5,195 bases of DNA from contig JAHDIL010000165.1 of NCBI GenBank assembly GCA_020630835.1, positions 1 to 5,195 on the forward strand. Reading direction: 5' to 3'. This stretch comes from Verrucomicrobiota bacterium (GTDB taxonomy: Bacteria > Verrucomicrobiota > Verrucomicrobiia > Verrucomicrobiales > DEV007). Positions 1 to 5,195 of this stretch are shown one piece after another (position 1 is the first letter of the stretch; every line of letters starts with the position of its first letter). Under the pieces are notes generated by a model. The model worked only from the letters and a program-made list of their open reading frames with translations, ran no database searches and was not told the DNA's origin. The position numbers and the translations under genes were made by a program.

Positions 1-1995
1 CTGCGCCAAACGCCGCAAGCTCAAGTCGATTTCGGCGCAGCTCCACGGCGAGGCACGCTGGCGAAATCTGCCACACTCCCCGGCCGCCCTAAACATCTCC
101 TGTTTGCTGAGAAAGGGGGAAGCAAACCAGCCCTCCCCTCCTCCGCCAAACTCATTAACGAAAAGAGCCGAGGAACACTACTCCACTTTTTCGCGAATCA
201 CGAATTACTGGCCTGTGAGCTGATGGCGCTTGCTCTACTGCGTTTTCCCGATGCCCCCGCTGCGTTTCGCCGAGGCCTTGTCAAGACAATGCGGGAGGAG
301 CAGGAACATACCCGCCTCTACTTGGACAGGATGAGCGAGTGCGGCACGGAGTTTGGCGAATACCCCGTCAACGGATACTTCTGGGAGGCTGTTTCGACAA
401 TGGAGAACCCAACGGACTACGTCTCTCGTTTAAGCCTCACTTTCGAACAAGCAAACTTGGACTACGCGCGCTTCTACGGCGGACTGTTCTCAGATGCAGG
501 AGACAACAAAACAGCCTCCATCCTTAATCACATTTATGAGGACGAAATTTCGCATGTAGGCTACGGCCTGCACTGGTTTCAGAAGTGGAATGGGGTAGAA
601 ACTCCTCTCTGGGACGCTCTGGATGAGCAGCTCACCATGCCCCTATCCCCCGCTCGAGCAAAAGGCACCAGAGCGCCGTTCAATCGTGAGGGACGAACAC
701 GTGCCGGCCTCCCGATCACCTACGTGGATCGCCTTGAGCAATTCGAGCGGTCGCGCGGTCGAACTCCTAACGTATTCTTCTTCAATCCCGAAGCGGAACA
801 CCGCATCGCAAAACACCCTCAACCTTTCCACCCCCCAAAAGCACTAGCCAGTTTGATCGCTGATCTCGAAAGCCTGATCGCTTTTATTGCTCGCCCCGAC
901 GACATAGCTCTTGTGCGCCGCAGGCCATCATTGGAATACCTCGCAAGATGCCGATCCAATGGATTCACTATGCCTGAATTCGAAGAGATCCCATCAGGCA
1001 AGATCCAAAAAGACCAGTTACTCACAAAACGAAAAATTCATAAGCTTCAGCCTTGGTCAGTAGCGCCAAATCTACCTACCATTTTTGAGCCGTTGCTCAG
1101 CGCCTACCATAGTGACCCAGCCCGCGTCCATGCCGCAGATTGGAAACCGGCTTGGTCGAAGCTTTTTTCAAAAGGAGAGCAGCATGAGGTTTTCGGCGAG
1201 TGGATGGGTGACGGTGTCAGCATGGCAAATCGCCACGTTTTATGCTCGACTCTTGAAAACTGGGCGCATGAGGGAGGCACTTCACAAATCATCCTCAAAG
1301 ATCCACACTCCATCGCAGGAGGAGGCCACACGATCATCCCAATCAGTGAAGCACTCAATCTCGCCGCGAAACCAGCACGGCCAAAGCAGCCCCATGCATG
1401 GTTAGCCGAGCCTTTTCACAATCGAGTTTTCGACTTCTCGGTGCAGCTAGAGGTGAGTCCAGACGGAAACATCAAAAAAATCGGCTATGTTGAGCAATTG
1501 ATTGGAAAGTCTGGGCGCTACGAAGGTAGCTTAATATCCCCCAAGTTCTGCAAAGGAATGCCTCCCGAACTCGCACAGTTCCTCATGCAAACCGCCCTTC
1601 CCATCTATGAGGAAGACGGTAAACTAGCAACTGCGGTCACAGCGTGGGCACAGAGAGCAGGCTATCATGGACCGGTAGGTATCGATAGCTACGTGTATCG
1701 CTGTGACGAAAAGGGGCACCTGAAACACCGCGCAATCTGCGAGCTCAACCCACGTTACACCATGGGACGCGTAGCACTGGGCGTGGCTCGGCAGATTGCG
1801 TCAGGAAGCTCTGCGATGTTCGAGATCCTCCCTGCCGCCAAGGTCAACCCTAGCCCGTCACCGCCGAATATGAAGGGCGGTAAAGTGGACTCGGGCCAAG
1901 TTTTACTGACAGAGGTGCTCGAAGGGACACACTGGGTAGCACGGCTGACCGCGAGCCGGGAAGGAAGGGAGCATTTGTTGGCATCCAGAAGTTAA
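1..1995 (+). CDS. DUF455 ferritin-like / ATP-grasp fusion protein (5' end missing)
   Basis: The reading frame is open from base 1, so the gene begins left of the window; 664 residues are visible (residue 1 = first codon). Residues about 27-215 match the DUF455 ferritin-like family: a PGRP motif (27-30), a helix with HE (67-68) and E73, an EEQEH stretch (E100, H103), E149, and EDEISH (E182, H185). This two-ExxH pattern suits a di-metal four-helix bundle. Residues about 290-640 look like an ATP-grasp ligase: RRRPSLEYL (306-314), a lysine plus glycine-rich loop ILKDPHSIAGGGH (K433, G440-442), a GPVGID strand (D562) and the metal-binding ELNPRYTMGR (E581, N583). ATP-grasp enzymes usually join a carboxylate to an amine or thiol through an acyl phosphate; the substrate here is unknown. 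An internal ATG at 223 is not the start, because conserved DUF455 sequence lies before it. There is no visible signal peptide or membrane segment in this part, so it is probably cytoplasmic. The domain calls come from motif reading, not a search. Confidence 0.85.
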   Translation: MRQTPQAQVDFGAAPRRGTLAKSATLPGRPKHLLFAEKGGSKPALPSSAKLINEKSRGTLLHFFANHELLACELMALALLRFPDAPAAFRRGLVKTMREEQEHTRLYLDRMSECGTEFGEYPVNGYFWEAVSTMENPTDYVSRLSLTFEQANLDYARFYGGLFSDAGDNKTASILNHIYEDEISHVGYGLHWFQKWNGVETPLWDALDEQLTMPLSPARAKGTRAPFNREGRTRAGLPITYVDRLEQFERSRGRTPNVFFFNPEAEHRIAKHPQPFHPPKALASLIADLESLIAFIARPDDIALVRRRPSLEYLARCRSNGFTMPEFEEIPSGKIQKDQLLTKRKIHKLQPWSVAPNLPTIFEPLLSAYHSDPARVHAADWKPAWSKLFSKGEQHEVFGEWMGDGVSMANRHVLCSTLENWAHEGGTSQIILKDPHSIAGGGHTIIPISEALNLAAKPARPKQPHAWLAEPFHNRVFDFSVQLEVSPDGNIKKIGYVEQLIGKSGRYEGSLISPKFCKGMPPELAQFLMQTALPIYEEDGKLATAVTAWAQRAGYHGPVGIDSYVYRCDEKGHLKHRAICELNPRYTMGRVALGVARQIASGSSAMFEILPAAKVNPSPSPPNMKGGKVDSGQVLLTEVLEGTHWVARLTASREGREHLLASRS

Positions 1996-3122
1996 TCAAG
2001 GCTCTTCAGATATTGGTAGAAAAAGTCTCCGCCCGCCTCCAGATCATCGATATCGATAAATTCATCCTTGGTATGCGCCTGAGCAATACTGCCAGGACCA
2101 CATGCGACAGAGGGGATGCCTGCCGCCACCAACCAGCCAGCATCACAAAACCAGGGTGCCGAAACACAAGTAGCGCCCAACTCGCAAAACTTTTGTATCC
2201 ACTCCTGTTTAGGATCCTCAGAGAGAGGGGGCGCTGTAGCCGACGGGGTGACCTCCACAGCCTCCGCTTGCCCCAGCTCTCGCAAGACTGCGCACACATG
2301 CTCCTCTGCGGAACCTGCTGTGAGCAGGGCTGGCGTAAGTCTGAGATCGATGGTAACGCGGCAAGAAGCGGCGACGATATTCGGGCTACTCCCTCCATTT
2401 ATCACACCAACACTGACAGTTGGAAGCCCAAGAAAGGGGTCCTCATAAGCACTGAAGCGCTTTTGTAGACCTATAACGAGATCCGGTAGCCATTGAGCCA
2501 TTTTTAGAATAGCATTTTCTCCCTTTTCAGGCTCAGAGCCGTGGCAAGCACGCCCTCTAGTAACCAAGTCCAGCCAACAACTCCCTTTGTGAGCGTGAAC
2601 GATGTCTAAGCTGGTAGGCTCCCCAACAACAGCAAAGTCATAATCTTCGCTATAGGTCACACCAAAATGTTTCGATCCCGGTTGCCCAGCTTCTTCGCCC
2701 ATCAGCCCAACAAATGATACCTCCGCCTTCATAGAGGCAAAAGAATCTCGATGCATGGCCAGAGCCCACAGCATTGCTGCCATCGGCCCTTTCGTATCGG
2801 ATGCGCCGCGACCCCAGACCTTGCCATCGCTTATCTCACCCCCAAAAGGATCGATGGTCATGCCATCAACACTCACCGTATCCAGATGAGGTGCAAAAAC
2901 CAGCCGAGGGCCTCCGCCTCGCGTAGGAAATTTTCCGATCACGTTCGGCCTTCCCCGCTCGACTTCGTCGAAATGCACCTTGGCACCACATTTTTGCAGA
3001 AAATCCCCTACATACTCCGCACAGCCACGCTCGATATGCCCCTTAGTTGGCGACATATCGACATTCACAGATGGAATTCTTATTAGTTCCTGGAGTAATT
3101 CTACGATATTCGTGTCATTCAT
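1992..3122 (-). CDS. M20-family metallohydrolase, ArgE/DapE-like deacylase
   Basis: Complete 376-residue protein of usual family length. It carries the full M20 di-zinc set: HLD (H79, catalytic D81), GRGASDTKG (bridging D109), GEEAG (general base E143, ligand E144), VGEP (E168) and QAH (H350). RACHGS (H194), SPNIV (247-251) and DLRLTP (R261) fit the dimerisation/lid domain that contacts the substrate. Such enzymes hydrolyse amide bonds of N-acyl amino acids or peptides. The sequence resembles acetylornithine deacetylase/succinyl-diaminopimelate desuccinylase, but M20 substrate cannot be assigned from motifs, so no gene symbol is given. The position where many relatives have TDA reads CDA (C326-D327). 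No signal peptide is visible, so it is probably cytoplasmic. The ATG at 3122 is preferred because the protein opens directly into the family's typical 'ELLQELIRIPSVN' helix. No clear ribosome binding site precedes it. It converges on the left gene and diverges from the gene at 3288. Confidence 0.92.
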   Translation of the reverse strand: MNDTNIVELLQELIRIPSVNVDMSPTKGHIERGCAEYVGDFLQKCGAKVHFDEVERGRPNVIGKFPTRGGGPRLVFAPHLDTVSVDGMTIDPFGGEISDGKVWGRGASDTKGPMAAMLWALAMHRDSFASMKAEVSFVGLMGEEAGQPGSKHFGVTYSEDYDFAVVGEPTSLDIVHAHKGSCWLDLVTRGRACHGSEPEKGENAILKMAQWLPDLVIGLQKRFSAYEDPFLGLPTVSVGVINGGSSPNIVAASCRVTIDLRLTPALLTAGSAEEHVCAVLRELGQAEAVEVTPSATAPPLSEDPKQEWIQKFCELGATCVSAPWFCDAGWLVAAGIPSVACGPGSIAQAHTKDEFIDIDDLEAGGDFFYQYLKSLD

Positions 3123-3197
3123 ACCGCTATACTAGCTCTCAACCTCTGCTGCTACGAACCCTTATCTCTAGGCTAACATCGAAAAACTAGGTAAGAG

Positions 3198-3232
3198 ACT
3201 GGAAAAACCTCCGACTCCTTTTTCGTTCCAGT
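3198..3232. repeat. inverted repeat ACTGGAA ... TTCCAGT upstream of a promoter
   Basis: ACTGGAA (3198-3204) and TTCCAGT (3226-3232) are perfect inverted copies. An AAA/TTT pairing extends them inward after a 2-base bulge. The right arm ends 2 bases before the TTGACA box, a location that could suit an operator. A 7-bp match is expected about once by chance in a region this size, so a regulatory role is only a possibility. Confidence 0.25.
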
Positions 3233-3234
3233 AG

Positions 3235-3264
3235 TTGACAGTATGGCCATCTTCACCATATCTT
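3235..3264 (+). promoter_or_regulatory. sigma70-type promoter for the T-x-P-L repeat gene
   Basis: A perfect -35 hexamer TTGACA (3235-3240) is followed after 18 bp by TATCTT (3259-3264, four of six matches to TATAAT). Transcription would begin near 3271, about 17 bases before the ATG at 3288. If this is right, the alternative ATG at 3243 lies inside the promoter and cannot be translated from this transcript. Confidence 0.55.
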
Positions 3265-3287
3265 ATGAAAATTCTAAAATATCGGCC

Positions 3288-4289
3288 ATGAGCGACCCTA
3301 AGCCTCCCAAACCATCAGCGCCTTTGACGCCACCAGCCCCCCTCACCAGCAAGACCTCAACAGTCCCGCTGAAGAAGGAAACTGTCAAAATCAGCCTAAA
3401 GGCGTTGAAAGAAGAAGCGGGACCGGTTCTCCCCAAAGTAGCAGGATCAGGCCAGGGCGGCCCCACTACAGGGCCCATCGCTCCTGCAGCTCTGCCAGTC
3501 CCTGGAGCCCCGACTTTAGATCATACGCAACCTATCGCTCCAACACCGCCATCCGCAGCTGTCGGCTCTAGTCCGACAACGGGACCTATTCCGCCATCAG
3601 CTCCGAGTCCAGCAGTGACGCCAAGTCTCACGCCCCCTCCGGCGCTGTCTATGCCACCATCTCTTGGGGCTCCACCTGAACCACCAGCGAGCGCTGGAGA
3701 GCGCCCGAATACGGTGCCTCTTGAAAGAGCTAAAGGGGGAACTGCTACAGTCCCCCTAGCCAAATTAGATCCTCCGGCATCACCGAGCGCGACTGTTCCT
3801 CTCTCAGCAACCGCGCCCGCTACGATCAAGCTCACAAAAGATGATGCCCCCTCCGCTGATTCAGATCAGCTCGCATCGGCAGCCGGAGATAGTATTGACC
3901 CCCTAGGCCCTACAAGACCAGTCTCCACCGCTCCGCTAGAAGAGCTGGACCCCCTCGGACCGACTGCACCAATCCAAGCGATTCCTAAGACGATCCCGCT
4001 TCAATCCATGCCCACAAATCCAGCAGGAACGGCCACGACACCATTAGACGCCGTAGGAGCTCCTCTGGTTTCAGCTACCGTGCCTCTTACGTCTGTCGAA
4101 GAAGGGGCAGGAACAGCCACTCTCCTGCAGGATCCGAATGCCGCCTCCAATCTTGCCGTTATCGAAGATGAGGACGACGAAGAGGAGGCAGCAAATAACC
4201 AGACACTTATGATTATCTCGATTGTTGTATTGATACTCGCCCTCGCGGCTTTTGGCGTTCAGCTTTACACGATGATGAGCCTAGGCTAG
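3288..4289 (+). CDS. Pro/Ala-rich tail-anchored protein with T-x-P-L repeats
   Basis: The 333-residue product is of unknown function. Residues 1-290 are rich in Pro, Ala, Thr and Ser and probably disordered. They carry about ten copies of a short motif near T-[VIAT]-[PK]-L, at residues 25, 142, 154, 169, 179, 214, 235, 250 or 251, 264 and a degenerate copy at 278. DPLGPT (204-209, 221-226) and PTTGPI (59-64, 96-101) each occur twice. An acidic run EDEDDEEE (293-300) precedes one hydrophobic helix (about 307-327), leaving only some six residues after it. It is therefore probably a tail-anchored inner-membrane protein with the disordered part in the cytoplasm; no N-terminal signal peptide is visible. 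The opening resembles verrucomicrobial proteins with a 'PLKKETVRI'-like start, from memory. The ATG at 3288 is chosen over 3243 because the latter falls inside a promoter and adds an atypical 15-residue stretch. No Shine-Dalgarno sequence is seen. Confidence 0.8.
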   Translation: MSDPKPPKPSAPLTPPAPLTSKTSTVPLKKETVKISLKALKEEAGPVLPKVAGSGQGGPTTGPIAPAALPVPGAPTLDHTQPIAPTPPSAAVGSSPTTGPIPPSAPSPAVTPSLTPPPALSMPPSLGAPPEPPASAGERPNTVPLERAKGGTATVPLAKLDPPASPSATVPLSATAPATIKLTKDDAPSADSDQLASAAGDSIDPLGPTRPVSTAPLEELDPLGPTAPIQAIPKTIPLQSMPTNPAGTATTPLDAVGAPLVSATVPLTSVEEGAGTATLLQDPNAASNLAVIEDEDDEEEAANNQTLMIISIVVLILALAAFGVQLYTMMSLG

Positions 4290-4302
4290 TCCTTCGGACT
4301 AG
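4286..4302 (+). terminator. hairpin overlapping the stop codon, possible weak terminator
   Basis: CTAGTCC (4286-4292) pairs perfectly with GGACTAG (4296-4302) around a TTC loop, giving a 7-bp stem. The TAG stop codon at 4287-4289 is inside the left arm. The sequence after it (from 4303) has only scattered T bases and no proper T-tract, so intrinsic termination would be weak. It may instead protect the 3' end of the transcript. Confidence 0.4.
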
Positions 4303-4356
4303 ACTGTCGTCATTTAGCTTTACTTTCCTCTCATACGTCTGAGTCCTCGTCGGGGC

Positions 4357-4386
4357 TTGAGTCGTAACTGCAGGTCTAGCTTTAAA
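4357..4386 (+). promoter_or_regulatory. possible promoter for the thioredoxin gene
   Basis: TTGAGT (4357-4362) and TTTAAA (4381-4386) are separated by 18 bp, each matching four of six consensus bases or better. Transcription would start near 4393, only about 6 bases before the thioredoxin ATG, giving an almost leaderless mRNA. The layout (TTGA box, 18-bp spacer, very short leader) mirrors the promoter at 3235. The -10 box is weak. Confidence 0.35.
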
Positions 4387-4398
4387 ACTCATTTACTT

Positions 4399-4728
4399 AT
4401 GGCACACGAATCTATTGTTGAACTCACCGCTGATAACTTTTCGACAGAAGCAGAGGGCGCAGATGTTCCTCTTGTTATTGACTTCTGGTCTGAGCACTGC
4501 GGCCCCTGCAAAATGCTGGCACCCGTTCTTGATGAAGTAGCCGCCGAAGTTGGCGAAACAGCAAAAGTAACAAAAGTGGATGTGATGGCTGAGCGCGACC
4601 TCGCCATGAAATTCGGTATCCGAGCTGTCCCGACTCTAATCTTTATGAAAGGCGGAGAGGTCAAAGAAACAAAGACAGGCATCATGATGAAGGATGCCAT
4701 CATCGAAAAACTTCAGTCTCTGAACTAA
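4399..4728 (+). CDS. thioredoxin with HCGPC active site
   Basis: This is a 109-residue single-domain thioredoxin of standard length. Thioredoxins are cytoplasmic disulfide reductases recharged by thioredoxin reductase. The redox motif C34-G35-P36-C37 sits in DFWSEHCGPCKML, with the buried acid D28, lysine K59, cis-proline P78 (RAVPTL) and the glycine near G94 all in expected places. The tryptophan normally just before CGPC is replaced by histidine (H33), while W30 is kept. This could change redox potential, partner contacts or fluorescence. The start at ATG 4399 gives the usual N-terminus (MAHESIVELTADNF). A TTG at 4357 would add 14 atypical residues and overlaps the likely -35 box. No Shine-Dalgarno sequence is visible. 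It lies 109 bp after the repeat gene and 117 bp before the next gene, so it is probably its own unit. It could be a secondary thioredoxin paralogue; the window cannot tell. Confidence 0.95.
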   Translation: MAHESIVELTADNFSTEAEGADVPLVIDFWSEHCGPCKMLAPVLDEVAAEVGETAKVTKVDVMAERDLAMKFGIRAVPTLIFMKGGEVKETKTGIMMKDAIIEKLQSLN

Positions 4729-4729
4729 G

Positions 4730-4769
4730 GGAAGCGCAAGGGTTACTCACCGTATAACCTTGCCTTTCC
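4730..4769 (+). terminator. long imperfect hairpin after the thioredoxin gene
   Basis: GCAAGG (4736-4741) pairs with CCTTGC (4758-4763), and TTA (4743-4745) with TAA (4755-4757) across one bulged G. Past a C-C mismatch, GGAAG (4730-4734) pairs with CTTTCC (4765-4769) with one G-T wobble. It begins 2 bases after the stop codon, the usual place for a terminator. No T-tract follows, so it may be a Rho-independent terminator of the tail-less kind, a 3' stabiliser or part of a leader structure. Confidence 0.45.
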
Positions 4770-4833
4770 ACCTGAAGCAGCAACAAACCGCACCAGAAGA
4801 CTCCGATAATAGGCAGTCTTCCCGTTGCGCTTC
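4731..4833 (+). repeat. 9-bp inverted repeat spanning the intergenic gap
   Basis: GAAGCGCAA (4731-4739) is the exact reverse complement of TTGCGCTTC (4825-4833). The left copy is also part of the hairpin at 4730-4769, so the two foldings exclude each other. The right copy ends 12 bases before the start codon at 4846. A perfect 9-bp match in a gap of this size is expected by chance only a few percent of the time by rough count. Confidence 0.4.
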
Positions 4834-4845
4834 TTTCACAACAAG

Positions 4846-5195
4846 ATGCGCTCTTCCTTCTATCGTTCCCATTGTGCGCAGATATTGCTGCTCATTTTAT
4901 TTACGGTAGCTGTCCGCATCCTTTGCGCCCACTGGGAATTCCTCCCAAACTTCTCGCCTGTAATGGTGCTGTGTATCGGCGCTGGGCTATGGCTTGGACA
5001 GCGTAGTGTCTTTTTGATACTTCCAGCTATAATGCTAAGCGACATCGCTATCGGTTTCTACGTAAGCGGCATGGCACCTGGGCGTTTCTGGCTGTTCACT
5101 CTACCATTCTTTTGCCTGCTCACACTGCTACCAGCCCTATCTTCCACTAGATTAGGAAATAATTTCCCCTGTAGAGCAGTGCTTCTTGGAATTTA
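4846..5195 (+). CDS. DUF6580-like multi-pass membrane protein (3' end missing)
   Basis: The frame is open to the right edge, so 116 residues are visible of a longer protein. It has a short basic N-terminus, then hydrophobic segments at about 12-27, 37-51, 54-72 and 82-98. The pattern of an arginine in the first helix (R24), NFSP (35-38), a small-residue-rich helix with G45 and G47, and SDIAIGFY (65-72) matches what I recall of DUF6580, a small inner-membrane family common in Verrucomicrobiota and relatives. Its function is not established; the fold has a look similar to transporter substrate-binding subunits, but no substrate can be named. ATG 4846 is the first ATG after an in-frame stop (TAG 4810-4812). 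A TTG at 4825 is possible but would fall in the inverted repeat. A GATAAT box at 4805-4810 could be a -10 element, but I see no -35 partner. No Shine-Dalgarno sequence precedes the start. Confidence 0.72.
   Translation, partial: MRSSFYRSHCAQILLLILFTVAVRILCAHWEFLPNFSPVMVLCIGAGLWLGQRSVFLILPAIMLSDIAIGFYVSGMAPGRFWLFTLPFFCLLTLLPALSSTRLGNNFPCRAVLLGI

Larger units (their letters stand above)
3123..3287. other. divergent intergenic region
   Basis: This 165-bp spacer separates the minus-strand M20 gene from the plus-strand T-x-P-L repeat gene and should hold both promoters. A strong rightward candidate is visible (TTGACA at 3235). For the leftward gene I find only weak matches, for example GATAAG or TATAGC on the minus strand, without a convincing -35 box, so none is called. 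A short inverted repeat lies just upstream of the rightward -35 box. Confidence 0.7.

Noticed and set aside
223..225. ATG at 223 as the start of the left-hand gene
   Set aside because: The frame is open back to base 1 and the upstream residues (PGRP motif, the HE..E first helix) are conserved parts of the DUF455 domain, so the gene starts outside the window.
1085..1405. 106-codon open frame on the plus strand inside the ATP-grasp region
   Set aside because: It lies wholly within a gene whose own frame shows clear domain motifs, and its translation has no recognisable pattern.
2013..2468. 151-codon open frame on the plus strand opposite the M20 gene
   Set aside because: The opposite strand encodes the conserved C-terminal half of the M20 enzyme; this translation is low in family-like features and looks like a shadow.
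3243..3287. Longer N-terminus of the repeat protein from ATG 3243
   Set aside because: This ATG lies between the -35 and -10 boxes of the best promoter, and the extra residues do not resemble the rest of the protein.
3521..3835. Gly-rich 104-codon minus-strand frame
   Set aside because: Its glycine richness simply mirrors the proline codons of the repeat protein on the plus strand.
4357..4398. Thioredoxin start at TTG 4357
   Set aside because: It adds 14 residues not typical of thioredoxins and overlaps the likely -35 box; ATG 4399 gives the standard 109-residue length.
4860..5045. 61-codon minus-strand frame opposite the right-hand gene
   Set aside because: The plus strand here encodes a membrane protein with family-like motifs open to the window edge; the minus frame has none.
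1..5195. CRISPR array, tRNA or rRNA gene, insertion sequence or attachment site
   Set aside because: No regularly spaced direct repeats, no cloverleaf-like segment, no transposase motifs and no flanking terminal repeats were seen.

Overview
The window looks like a bacterial chromosome segment, most likely from Verrucomicrobiota. This placement is moderately confident. It rests on three things seen together: a DUF455 ferritin-like/ATP-grasp fusion protein, a small membrane protein of the DUF6580 type, and a Pro/Ala-rich tail-anchored protein whose 'TVPLKKETVKISLKA' opening resembles verrucomicrobial proteins known to me. G+C is near one half by eye. No obvious Shine-Dalgarno sequence precedes any start that can be examined. 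There are no signs of insertion sequences, phage, CRISPR arrays or RNA genes; it reads as ordinary, fairly compact chromosome.

Layout: (1) bases 1-1995, plus strand, hold the 3' part of a large gene that is open through the left edge. It encodes a DUF455 ferritin-like domain followed by an ATP-grasp ligase-like module. (2) Bases 1992-3122, minus strand, hold a complete M20-family amidohydrolase of the ArgE/DapE type, convergent with gene 1; their stop codons share the palindrome TTAA. (3) A 165-bp divergent intergenic region contains a good TTGACA promoter reading rightward. (4) Bases 3288-4289 encode a disordered protein with about ten T-x-P-L motifs, an acidic patch and a C-terminal membrane anchor. 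(5) Bases 4399-4728 encode a thioredoxin with HCGPC in place of WCGPC. (6) A 117-bp gap rich in inverted repeats leads to a DUF6580-like membrane protein starting at 4846 that runs off the right edge.

No single pathway clearly joins these genes. The three right-hand plus-strand genes probably have their own promoters. The ATP-grasp (amide-forming) and M20 (amide-cleaving) genes are neighbours but convergent, so a functional link is only a speculation. The most distinctive items are the DUF455-ATP-grasp fusion, the T-x-P-L repeat protein and the thioredoxin active-site substitution. I do not see strong evidence of a wholly new multi-gene system.
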